Shown here: positions 8,248-15,485 of the stretch, piece after piece
Layout of the letters: each line of letters begins with the position of its first letter
Position numbering within the stretch: the stretch's first letter is position 1
Source of the DNA: Clostridium mobile
Lineage (GTDB): Bacteria > Bacillota > Clostridia > Clostridiales > Clostridiaceae
Length of the DNA: 64,000 nt
Direction: 5' to 3'
NCBI RefSeq assembly: GCF_018918285.1
Contig: NZ_JAHLQF010000002.1
Coordinates: 248,001-312,000, forward strand
Notes under the pieces: generated by a model
Seen by the model: only the letters and a program-made list of their open reading frames with translations
Databases searched by the model: none
What the model was told of the DNA's origin: nothing
Made by a program: the position numbers and the translations under genes

Positions 8248-9621
8248 ATGAAAAATAAATCATTTAAAATAATTTTAAACTACAGCATTACAATTGTTTT
8301 AACTGTATTAATAGTGATTTTCTTGAATTACACAGTTTTTCTTTATTTTATGCGCCATAGTCCATATATAAAAGAGCCTATTAAAACTGTAGAGGCTATT
8401 GCAGAAGAATTAAGTGAAAATAACAATGAATTGTCCTCAAAAACATCAGAGATGATAAAAAATAATAATATATGGGTACAGCTTGTAAATTCAAAGGGTG
8501 AGGTTATTTACAACAATAATAAACCAGATGATATAGGTGATTACTACTTACTTAAAGATATTGCTATACTGTCTAAGAGCTATCTCAATGATTATCCAGT
8601 TTTCCTATGGGAAAGCAAAGAAAACTTAGTCATTGTGGGTTACCCTAAAAACTCTATATCAAAATATAATTGGTTTTTGCCAACAAATATAGAAAACTCT
8701 ACGCCAATGACTTTTCTATATATAGCTTTCTTTAATGTAGTAATTACTATTATATTATCAATATGCCTAGGTAGAATATTAAACAAACCATTAAATAGAT
8801 TAATAAATGGAGTTTTATTACTAAAGGAAGAAAAGAAGGTATGCTTGAAAGAAAAAGGTATACACAAAGATTTAGCTAAAAGTATAAATGAAACATCACA
8901 AATTATCATAGAAAAAAACAATAAAATTAAACTCCGTGATAACGCTATTGAAAGTTGGATTGCAGCAATTTCTCATGATGTTAGAACACCTTTATCTATG
9001 ATTTTGGGGTATTCTGCAATGATTGAAGAGGATGATACTTTACCTAAAGAAATTCATGCACAAGCAAAGATAATTACGGAGAACTCTCTAAGATTAAGAG
9101 AGCTTATTACAAATTTAAATCTTGCAACCTCTCTACAATATAACATGCAACCATTAACATTGACGTATACAAGGTTAAGCAATATAGCAAGAGAAGCAAT
9201 GGCAAGCTGTATTAATAGTGGTGCTATTCAAAATTGTAGTAACCATATAATTATTGAAGACGAAAAAACAGCTGTTATGGTAGATGCAAAGCTACTATTA
9301 AGAGCTGTAATAAATCTCATAATGAACAGTGCTAAGCATAATAAAGAGGGGTGTCATATAACAGTTTCTGTTCCTAAGACCACTTCTGATAGTCCTTATG
9401 CTGCCATAATAGTTTCAGATGGTGGCTCTGGTATTTCACAGGATAAAATAAATAAGATTAATGAAGATGACTATTTTCAAACTCCAATAAATCAAAAGCA
9501 GGGACTAGGACTAGTTATTGTTAGAAGCATTGTAGAGGCTCATCATGGAAGCTTTATCATTGAAAATGGGGAAAATAAAGGAGTAGTTGCAACTTTAAAA
9601 ATTCCAAAAAGTAAACTATAA
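8248..9621 (+). CDS. sensor histidine kinase, partner of the upstream regulator
   Basis: A 457-residue membrane kinase with transmembrane segments at about 9-33 and 153-174 enclosing an extracytoplasmic sensor of about 120 residues. A HAMP-like linker follows, then HisKA with the phospho-acceptor in 'ISHDVRTPLS' (His243) and an HATPase domain with 'NLIMNSAKHN' (N box), 'VSDGGSGIS' (G1) and 'QGLGLVIVRSIVEAHHG' (G2). The ATG at 8248 follows the regulator stop by one base and is preferred over in-frame codons inside the regulator gene. The ligand is unknown. The family includes envelope-stress and antimicrobial-peptide sensors, but no neighbour gene indicates which. Confidence 0.92.
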   Translation: MKNKSFKIILNYSITIVLTVLIVIFLNYTVFLYFMRHSPYIKEPIKTVEAIAEELSENNNELSSKTSEMIKNNNIWVQLVNSKGEVIYNNNKPDDIGDYYLLKDIAILSKSYLNDYPVFLWESKENLVIVGYPKNSISKYNWFLPTNIENSTPMTFLYIAFFNVVITIILSICLGRILNKPLNRLINGVLLLKEEKKVCLKEKGIHKDLAKSINETSQIIIEKNNKIKLRDNAIESWIAAISHDVRTPLSMILGYSAMIEEDDTLPKEIHAQAKIITENSLRLRELITNLNLATSLQYNMQPLTLTYTRLSNIAREAMASCINSGAIQNCSNHIIIEDEKTAVMVDAKLLLRAVINLIMNSAKHNKEGCHITVSVPKTTSDSPYAAIIVSDGGSGISQDKINKINEDDYFQTPINQKQGLGLVIVRSIVEAHHGSFIIENGENKGVVATLKIPKSKL

Positions 9622-9681
9622 AAGCTTAGAAAAATAAAGCTATACTTTATACCGTATTAGAGAAATTTAGTGCGGTTATTA

Positions 9682-9855
9682 TTTTTTTATTTTACTAAAG
9701 CCAAAATCTATTGTTCTACGTCTAATGAGTAGAAAGGGGGATAAAAGTGATTAAAGATTTTAATTTAGACAAACTTGTTAAGAGAGCTCAAAATGGAGAT
9801 GATGAAGCCTACATAGAGCTATTCACTGAGCATGAAGAAGCTATTTATCGTATGG
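9682..9855 (+). repeat. 174-bp direct repeat, left copy (sigma-gene 5' region)
   Basis: Aligns without gaps to 11414-11587, at a constant offset of 1732 bases, with only a few substitutions. It covers the upstream region and first ~36 codons of the sigma-factor gene. Together the two copies bracket the erm region. Confidence 0.92.
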
Positions 9856-9872
9856 TGGTAATCGAAAAATAG
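9747..9872 (+). pseudogene. truncated duplicate of the ECF sigma-factor gene
   Basis: From a GTG with a GAAAGGGGG ribosome-binding site, the frame reads MIKDFNLDKLVKRAQNGDDE and on to residue 36 almost identically to the intact sigma factor at 11479. It then diverges to VVIEK and stops at 9872. Only 41 codons remain, so no sigma-2 or sigma-4 region is left. It marks the left boundary of the erm-bearing insert. It may still be translated as a short peptide, but no function is inferred. Confidence 0.9.
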
Positions 9873-9880
9873 TATAGAAA

Positions 9881-9900
9881 GAGGGTTGAAAAGTACCCTC
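9881..9900. terminator. hairpin between sigma remnant and erm 3' end
   Basis: Inverted repeat GAGGGT / ACCCTC with an eight-base loop, 70 bases beyond the erm stop codon and just after the truncated sigma fragment. It may terminate erm; the T-run is weak. Confidence 0.45.
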
Positions 9901-9969
9901 TTCCATAGTCTTAATCAGTGCGTAAAAGTTTGCACCATATATTTTTTTACAAAAGCATTTATAGGCGGT

Positions 9970-10842
9970 TTATAAAAAAATAGGGAAATGGTTTAATTTC
10001 TCTTTTTTTATCTTTGGCCATCTGAATTTTGAAACATGCGTTACCATTGTTTCAAAGATGATTCCCCATTGTTGTTCTGATAAAGACTCAATTGAAAAAT
10101 CATTTTTTATTCCAAGATTTCTTTTCAAATGCTTAATTTGAGATGGCGTAAATATATCTCTAAGAGCTATATCAATAGATAATCGTGGGTTTTTAAGTAT
10201 ATAATAAGCCATCCCCCAAAAGATTAAATAATCCACAATCGGTACAATCGGTGTTGCTTTTCTATTTATCGTAATCATAGCGGAATCCACTTTTGGCGGT
10301 GGAGAGAAATTTTCTCTTGGAACCCATTTAACATACCGTATATCAAACCACATTCTCCAAGCGATAACATATGGATCTTTTACTAATTTTGATGTAAATC
10401 TTTTAGCTGCACCTTTTTCCATCACAAGTACTCCTCTTTGAAAAGCATTCGAAGGATTATTAAGAAGCATCTTCATAATTGGTGTTGTAATAGAATATGG
10501 AATATTGGAAACAACAATAAATTGTTCCTTTGGCAAATGCATTTTCAAAATATCTTGATGAATGACTTTAGTATTTGGATATTGAATTAATTTTCGTTTC
10601 AAAATTTCAACAAACTTACTATCATATTCTACAGCTAATACTTTTCTAGATCCTTCACTCAGAACTGAAGTCAAAGCTCCTTTTCCGGCACCTAAATCTA
10701 AAACTGTATCATGTGTGCCTACCTTTGCTTGATTTACAATCTCATTAATTAACTTTCTATTATGAATTAAATGTTGTCCAGAAAAATTGGGAGGTTCTCC
10801 ATGGCTTGTTTTTTTTGTACTCCTATAGTTTTTTTGTGTCAT
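9970..10842 (-). CDS. erm: 23S rRNA (adenine-N6) methyltransferase, ErmD-like
   Basis: A 290-residue Erm protein. 'PNFSGQHLIHNRKLI' and the SAM-binding 'VLDLGAGKGALT' open the Rossmann domain. 'VVSNIPYSITTPIMK' is the N-I/L-P-Y catalytic motif and 'FSPPPKVDSAMI' is characteristic of the KsgA/Erm family. Sequence and leader peptide resemble the Erm(D)/Erm(K) type from Bacillus. It methylates A2058 of 23S rRNA and would confer macrolide-lincosamide-streptogramin B resistance. The start at 10842 follows GGAAG; the longer frame to 10881 runs into the attenuator hairpin. Expression is probably inducible through the leader at 11132-11173. It lies in an insert between sigma-gene repeats, which indicates acquisition. 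Confidence 0.93.
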   Translation of the reverse strand: MTQKNYRSTKKTSHGEPPNFSGQHLIHNRKLINEIVNQAKVGTHDTVLDLGAGKGALTSVLSEGSRKVLAVEYDSKFVEILKRKLIQYPNTKVIHQDILKMHLPKEQFIVVSNIPYSITTPIMKMLLNNPSNAFQRGVLVMEKGAAKRFTSKLVKDPYVIAWRMWFDIRYVKWVPRENFSPPPKVDSAMITINRKATPIVPIVDYLIFWGMAYYILKNPRLSIDIALRDIFTPSQIKHLKRNLGIKNDFSIESLSEQQWGIIFETMVTHVSKFRWPKIKKEKLNHFPIFL

Positions 10843-10865
10843 GTTACATCTTCCTTTCAAAAATA

Positions 10866-10896
10866 AAAAAATCACAAGCATCTGCCTGTGATTCAG
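10866..10896 (-). terminator. erm attenuator terminator
   Basis: On the minus strand, arms ATCACAGGCA / TGCTTGTGAT enclose a short loop and are followed by seven T residues, about 25 bases before the erm start codon. A terminator this close to a ribosome-binding site fits transcription attenuation as known for ermK-type genes. Confidence 0.85.
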
Positions 10897-11131
10897 AGTA
10901 AAGGGAAGAAGACCATCCTTGCTAGATTATAGACTATTAGAAGCCATCAGCAAATAAACCTACCTTTTGTTTAATAAAAGAAGGAATAAAGACATAAATA
11001 AAGAAAGGCAGAACAATCCACCTTTCTATATATTACATATTTTTTATATGCAATGAAGATTATTAAAAAAGGACAGACTAATCCCGTTTACTCTGTTTAC
11101 ACAAAACAGAGCCTTTGAACATATTCAATTA
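10897..11131 (-). promoter_or_regulatory. erm leader RNA with alternative hairpins
   Basis: The transcribed spacer between the leader peptide and the terminator contains a CTCTGTTT / AAACAGAG hairpin and an AGAAAGG / CCTTTCT hairpin, both read on the minus strand. By analogy with ermD/ermK leaders these would rearrange when a ribosome stalls on the leader peptide. The exact pairing scheme was not computed. Confidence 0.65.
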
Positions 11132-11173
11132 CTAGTTCAAAGTTGGGATACGAAGTCTCATGGAATGTGTCAT
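11132..11173 (-). CDS. ermL: erm leader peptide (MRLR type)
   Basis: A 13-codon frame encoding MTHSMRLRIPTLN, preceded by AGGAGG eleven bases upstream. It is nearly identical to the ErmDL peptide, whose MRLR motif stalls macrolide-bound ribosomes. It lies upstream of erm in the same direction, with attenuator hairpins between. Stalling would prevent formation of the terminator at 10866-10896 and switch erm on. Confidence 0.9.
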   Translation of the reverse strand: MTHSMRLRIPTLN

Positions 11174-11262
11174 TTTTTAATAATCCTCCTAAAATTTTAA
11201 AATATCTTATATATTGTATATTTCATTTTAAAATAAGTCAAGGTAAAATAACACATGGAAAG
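11174..11262 (-). promoter_or_regulatory. erm promoter region
   Basis: The minus strand upstream of the leader peptide carries the AGGAGG ribosome-binding site at 11185-11190. An AT-rich stretch with ATACAATATATAAGATATT could supply the -10 region. The exact promoter elements are not certain. Confidence 0.4.
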
Positions 11263-11328
11263 AAATAAACCTATTTATTTCATAGATAGCGAATAGATTT
11301 ATCATATTTAAATATAGTGTTTATAGGA
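11263..11328. repeat. second copy of the sigma-operon downstream sequence
   Basis: The AATAAACCTATT...TTTATCATATTTAAATATAG sequence here matches the region after the anti-sigma gene at about 12757-12822, with a degraded hairpin. It looks like the right-hand remnant of a duplicated sigma/anti-sigma operon. Confidence 0.7.
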
Positions 11329-11358
11329 ATAAACATGTTGATTTGGTGTTTAATAAAT

Positions 11359-11400
11359 GAGAATATTCCATTCGAGTCACCACAGGAATCGGACTTTATA
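11359..11400 (+). pseudogene. 42-bp fragment of the nitroreductase gene
   Basis: Matches the coding sequence at 1739-1780 with only a few substitutions, including the shared stretch CACCACAGGAATC. It is far too short to function. It lies in the promoter region of the sigma-factor gene. Confidence 0.75.
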
Positions 11401-11413
11401 GGCATAAAATTTT

Positions 11414-11587
11414 ATTTTTTATTTTACTAAAGCCAAAATCTATTATTCCACGTCTAATGAGTAGAAAGGGGGATAAAGGTGAATAAAGATTTTAATTTAG
11501 ACAAACTTGTTAAGAGAGCTCAAAATGGAGATGATGAAGCCTACATAGAGCTATTTACTGAGCATGAAGAAGCTATTTATCGTATGG
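11414..11587 (+). repeat. 174-bp direct repeat, right copy
   Basis: Counterpart of 9682-9855 at a constant offset of 1732 bases. This copy runs on into the intact sigma-factor gene. Confidence 0.92.
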
Positions 11588-12015
11588 CATATATTTATGT
11601 GAAAAATGAGGAGGATGCCTTAGATGTGGTTCAAGAGACAGCATATCGGTCATTTAAATCTATAAATACTTTAAAGAAAAGTGAGTATTTTAAAACATGG
11701 CTTATAAAAATTGCAATATCCTGTTCCATAGATATTTTAAGGAAAAATAAAAAAGTAGTTTACTTAGAAGATATGGAAACAGAAGAAATAAAAGATGAAG
11801 ATAATTATAATATTCATAATGAATCCTTGATAGACATGATTCAATCCCTTGAAGAAGAGGAAAAAACCATAGTAATTTTAAAATATTATCATGATTATAC
11901 ATTTAAAATGATTTCAGAAGCATTGAGCATGCCTTTAGGAACGGTGAAAACTATCTTGTACAGAGCGTTAAAAAAGATACGCATGGAAAGAGAGGGGGAT
12001 ATGATTTATGGATAA
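11479..12015 (+). CDS. ECF-type RNA polymerase sigma factor
   Basis: A 178-residue sigma-70 family protein. Region 2 spans about residues 25-90 ('AYIYVKNEEDALDVVQETAYRSF'). A DNA-binding region 4 HTH spans about 120-170 ('YTFKMISEALSMPLGTVKTILYRALKKIR'). There is no region 3, as in extracytoplasmic-function factors. The GTG start has GAAAGGGGG eight bases upstream. The downstream gene overlaps by eight bases and is the likely cognate anti-sigma factor. The 5' end is duplicated upstream as a truncated remnant. Target promoters are unknown. Confidence 0.92.
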   Translation: MNKDFNLDKLVKRAQNGDDEAYIELFTEHEEAIYRMAYIYVKNEEDALDVVQETAYRSFKSINTLKKSEYFKTWLIKIAISCSIDILRKNKKVVYLEDMETEEIKDEDNYNIHNESLIDMIQSLEEEEKTIVILKYYHDYTFKMISEALSMPLGTVKTILYRALKKIRMEREGDMIYG

Positions 12016-12739
12016 TAATATAAAAAATGAAATAGAAAAAATAAATATACCTAGTACTTTAAGGAGTAAAAGTTTAGAAGGGATAAAAATAGCTAAAAGT
12101 GAAATTGAAAATAAGAAAGAAAAAAATAATGGGAATATAAAAAATAATAGAAGAATAAAAAATAAGGGTTCTATTGTTGCAGCTACAATAGCAGTTATGC
12201 TAATTATAGGAGTAGGTGGAAGCCGTACAGCTTTAGGTAAGAAAATTGGGGGATATTTTAAAGACATAACAAATTGGAAAGGTGCAGTAACGGGGATAGA
12301 ATATAATGATGCAACAGATGAGGTGGAGATTAAAGGAGAATGGACAAAGGTTGATTCAACTAAAAACATGGTAAATTTAGAGGTGAAATTATTAAAAAGT
12401 GATATATTTCCTTATAAACTAACTCAGGCAATGACCTTAGGAGAATATAAAATAGTAACCAGCTCTGGCAGAGTAATAAATGAAAATGAAATTGTAGTAA
12501 AGCCAGAGAAAGAAGAAGAGTTTACTTTTGAAATAGAGGATAAGCATAAATTATTATCACCTTCAAAGGGAGAAGATAAGGAAAGCAAAACCTTTAAAGG
12601 GGGATTAATAATAGATGAAAATTTAATTAATTCAGAAGAAAGTATTACTATAATTATAGACTCTTTATATAGCCACGCAAAGGCAGAAGCTCCTTTAGAA
12701 ATAAAAGGTCAATGGGAAATAGAAGTGCCAATTAAATAA
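12008..12739 (+). CDS. membrane protein, probable anti-sigma factor (DUF4179-like)
   Basis: A 243-residue protein: a lysine-rich cytoplasmic N-terminus (1-55), one transmembrane segment at about 57-74 ('IVAATIAVMLIIGVGG'), then an extracytoplasmic beta-rich domain of about 165 residues. 'FKDITNWKGAVTGIEYNDATDEVEI' after the membrane resembles DUF4179 proteins that pair with ECF sigma factors in Clostridium and Bacillus. It overlaps the sigma gene by eight bases, so the pair is translationally coupled. Sequestering the sigma factor at the membrane is inferred from context; no anti-sigma zinc motif is visible. Confidence 0.75.
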   Translation: MDNNIKNEIEKINIPSTLRSKSLEGIKIAKSEIENKKEKNNGNIKNNRRIKNKGSIVAATIAVMLIIGVGGSRTALGKKIGGYFKDITNWKGAVTGIEYNDATDEVEIKGEWTKVDSTKNMVNLEVKLLKSDIFPYKLTQAMTLGEYKIVTSSGRVINENEIVVKPEKEEEFTFEIEDKHKLLSPSKGEDKESKTFKGGLIIDENLINSEESITIIIDSLYSHAKAEAPLEIKGQWEIEVPIK

Positions 12740-12756
12740 TTGAAAAGAAATTTAAA

Positions 12757-12796
12757 CAATAAACCTATTCATTTTATGTGAAATGAATAGGTTTAT
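12757..12796 (+). terminator. terminator of the sigma/anti-sigma operon
   Basis: Long arms AATAAACCTATTCATTT / AAATGAATAGGTTTAT with a short loop, 20 bases after the anti-sigma stop. The sequence after it is A/T-rich without a perfect T-run. Confidence 0.75.
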
Positions 12797-12822
12797 CATA
12801 TTTAAATATAGTATTTATAGAA

Positions 12823-13014
12823 ATCAAGTGATTCTTAGCTTCAGATAGAGTTTGCTTAAAAGGAATACTTACTCCAACTGAAGCTTAGAAGAACTTATCC
12901 AGGGACGTAGCATCCGTTATGCATAGCATAGGAACTCTAAATCATTGAAGCTCAAGAGTTCTAATATCTCCCACTTGTAGAAGATGGGAGTATTACGGAT
13001 GGTAGTCATCGGAT
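12823..13014 (+). repeat. dispersed two-hairpin repeat, copy C (192 bp)
   Basis: Full copy with the standard ends. Its middle contains GAACTCTAAATCATTGAAGCTC followed by AAGAGTTCTAA, an extra hairpin absent from copy A. It is inserted between the sigma-operon terminator and another hairpin (13015-13049) in the gap between convergent genes. Confidence 0.88.
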
Positions 13015-13049
13015 AAACATATTCATTTTGTGCTAAATGAATATGTTTA
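13015..13049. terminator. terminator hairpin between copy C and the AraC-type gene
   Basis: Arms AAACATATTCATTT / AAATGAATATGTTT. It resembles the 12757-12796 hairpin and lies downstream of the minus-strand regulator gene. Confidence 0.65.
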
Positions 13050-13091
13050 TTTAATTTTGGACATAAATTTTGCATATAAGTTTTGGGATAA

Positions 13092-13985
13092 TTATTTTTT
13101 TATTATTGGCACATAAATATACATAGAAAGTTTTTTGCATTCCCAATGGTGGCAGAGTTCATCGTAGAATTCAAAGTCTAGTTTTGAATCATCAATTTCA
13201 TATCCAGAGCTTGGGAACCACTCCTCAAGTATATACTTCCAAGTACCTTCAATTGAGCTTACAAAATCATCTTCATTTACAGGGGGAGTGGTAAATACTG
13301 CATAGGTAGCAGCAGGTACTTCAAGCTTATACATATCCTCTAAAGCATTATCAAAGTTTGAAACTTCTACTCCTAATACGTAGGAGAATTGGTCGTTTTC
13401 CATATTTGTATTTATGCAAATGCCATATTCACCATGTTTAGGTGGATTTTGAGTTTCATACAATTTAGCTTCTTTGCCTTCAATATTGCATTGGTTCCAA
13501 AATCCAGGAATATCTCTAGTGTGAGCATTGTTTCTTAGGGTAGTTTTAAATTCATATCCAACTATTTTAAAAGGGTCTTTTTTAATTATTTTAGGTTCCA
13601 TTATAACCCCTCCAATTCTATTCTCTCTTAATTTTTTTAGATTAATTTTCTGTGGAAAACTTATGGATATATGCATTCGATAAAAGTTTGGTGCATATCC
13701 AAAGTGTTTTTTAAAGGCTTTTGTAAATCCACCATGAGTTTCAAAGCCATACTTTAATGCTATATCAAGTACTTTTACACCACTGCTAAGCTCGTAAAGA
13801 GCATATTGAAGTTTTCGTCTTGTCACATATTCCATTACAGGTAGTCCAACAAAGCTATTGAATACTCTATAATAATGATAAGTTGAGAACCCTGCAATTT
13901 GGGCTAACTCATTGACAGTTATTTTTTCAAGAATATTATCATCGATGTAATCTATTGTTTTTTGTATTAAATCTATATAATCCAC
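13092..13985 (-). CDS. AraC-family regulator with GyrI-like effector domain
   Basis: A 297-residue regulator. Residues 1-105 form the double HTH of AraC/XylS proteins ('ITVNELAQIAGFSTYHYYRVFNSFVG' and 'VLDIALKYGFETHGGFTKAFKKHFGYAPNFYR'). Residues 128-297 form a GyrI/SOUL-like small-molecule-binding domain ending 'LSMYIYVPI'. This Rob/SoxS-like architecture often senses drugs or lipophilic compounds. Translation starts at a GTG behind a strong AGGAGG. A palindrome at 14010-14027 in its promoter region could be its operator. It is divergent from the CorA-type transporter gene. Confidence 0.88.
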   Translation of the reverse strand: MDYIDLIQKTIDYIDDNILEKITVNELAQIAGFSTYHYYRVFNSFVGLPVMEYVTRRKLQYALYELSSGVKVLDIALKYGFETHGGFTKAFKKHFGYAPNFYRMHISISFPQKINLKKLRENRIGGVIMEPKIIKKDPFKIVGYEFKTTLRNNAHTRDIPGFWNQCNIEGKEAKLYETQNPPKHGEYGICINTNMENDQFSYVLGVEVSNFDNALEDMYKLEVPAATYAVFTTPPVNEDDFVSSIEGTWKYILEEWFPSSGYEIDDSKLDFEFYDELCHHWECKKLSMYIYVPIIKK

Positions 13986-14009
13986 GAGAGGTACCTCCTA
14001 TAATCAAGA

Positions 14010-14027
14010 AATTGCCGTACGGTAATT
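14010..14027. promoter_or_regulatory. palindromic operator candidate
   Basis: AATTGCCGTACGGTAATT is an almost perfect 18-bp palindrome, 25 bases upstream of the AraC-type gene and between two divergent genes. It is likely a binding site for the adjacent or another regulator. Confidence 0.5.
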
Positions 14028-14170
14028 ATATATTATCATAGGTATGAAGAAACTTCTGTTCCTATTTTGCTAAGGATGAATTTTGCTCTATATTGTTCCA
14101 CGAAATGGAATTGTGATAAAATTGAAGGAAGTTACAGAATATAAGAGAGGAAGAGAAGAAAGGAAGAATT

Positions 14171-15235
14171 ATGCCAAAAAGAATTAAAAGCCGAAAAAGT
14201 AAAATTGGTACTGCTCCTGGTACACTTGTACATGTAGGTGAACATGTAAGTGAGGATGTGAAGATTACCCGTATAAGTTACAATAAAGAGAATTTTAATA
14301 GAGCTGTGTATGAGGATATAGAAAAATGTCTGTCCTCATGTAGAGATGATAGCATAAATTGGATAAATATTGATGAATTACATTCCATCGAAATAATTAG
14401 CGACATAGGGAAAAGGTTCAGTATTCATCCTCTTATATTAGAAGACATTTTAAATACAACACAGCGCCCTAAAATAGATATAGATAATAATTATATATAC
14501 ATTGTTGTTAAAATGCTTTATTACGATAAGTCGATAAAAGAGATTAAATCTGAACAAGTTAGCCTTATAATTTTTGAAAACTATATTTTATCTTTTCAAG
14601 AATTTGAAGGGGATGTTTTTGATGACCTTAGAAGAAGACTTGAACTGGATAAATCTAATATAAGAGCTAAAGGAACAGACTATTTGGCTTATTCTTTGAT
14701 AGATTCTATAGTTGACAGCTATTTTGACATTATAGAAAGCATTGGCAATTCAATAGATACAATTGAAGATATTCTTATGAGTAATCCTAGCAAAAAAACA
14801 CTTGATGATATTTACAAATTAAAGAGGGAATTGATTTTTTTAAGAAATTCTATTTGGCCACTTAGAGAAGTCCTTGCAAAACTTGTGAAATCTGAATATG
14901 AGTTGATAGAAGATAAAACTGTAATGTTCTTAAGGGATGTATATGATCACACTATTGAGATTGTTGATATAATAGAAACTTATAGAGATATTTTATCTGG
15001 CATGCTAGATACGTACCTATCTAGTGTAAGCAATAAAACAAATGAAATAATGAAGGTACTTACTATATTTTCAACCATATTTATTCCTCTTTCATTCTTA
15101 ACAGGTATATATGGAATGAATTTTGAATACATGCCTGAACTTAAATTTAAATATGGATATTTGATTTTCTGGATAATAACTATTGCTTGCACATTATCTA
15201 TGATCCATTATCTTAGAAGAAAAAGATGGTTTTAG
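14171..15235 (+). CDS. corA: CorA-family magnesium/divalent-cation transporter
   Basis: A 354-residue protein with a large cytoplasmic N-terminal domain and two C-terminal transmembrane helices (about 290-312 and 326-345). The CorA signature 'YGMNF' lies between them (about residues 311-315), followed by an acidic pore-mouth loop 'EYMPEL', and the tail is basic ('RRKRWF'). The family forms homopentameric Mg2+, Co2+ or Ni2+ channels. The upstream purine-rich stretch includes AAGGAAG as ribosome-binding site. It is monocistronic with a strong terminator. The ion specificity is not determined. Confidence 0.92.
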   Translation: MPKRIKSRKSKIGTAPGTLVHVGEHVSEDVKITRISYNKENFNRAVYEDIEKCLSSCRDDSINWINIDELHSIEIISDIGKRFSIHPLILEDILNTTQRPKIDIDNNYIYIVVKMLYYDKSIKEIKSEQVSLIIFENYILSFQEFEGDVFDDLRRRLELDKSNIRAKGTDYLAYSLIDSIVDSYFDIIESIGNSIDTIEDILMSNPSKKTLDDIYKLKRELIFLRNSIWPLREVLAKLVKSEYELIEDKTVMFLRDVYDHTIEIVDIIETYRDILSGMLDTYLSSVSNKTNEIMKVLTIFSTIFIPLSFLTGIYGMNFEYMPELKFKYGYLIFWIITIACTLSMIHYLRRKRWF

Positions 15236-15302
15236 TGTATTTTGCTTATTATACTTATAGGAGATAGGAGAAATTTTGATTAAATATTCTATGATAGAAA
15301 AT

Positions 15303-15343
15303 AAACCCTCTGAATTAGTGCATATTAATTCAGAGGGTTTTTC
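15303..15343 (+). terminator. terminator after corA
   Basis: Arms AAACCCTCTGAATTA / TAATTCAGAGGGTTT with a short loop, followed by a T-stretch. Strong and symmetric, so it could also act on the convergent peptidase gene. Confidence 0.88.
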
Positions 15344-15485
15344 ACAAAATAATATATAGACTCTTTAATTAGATGATATAGAATTTAGCTATATAATACA
15401 GAATTTAACTATATAATATAAAATTCAATTATATAGCATAGGATTTAATAGCACTTATTAAATAAAATTTATCTAATAAAGTTTT

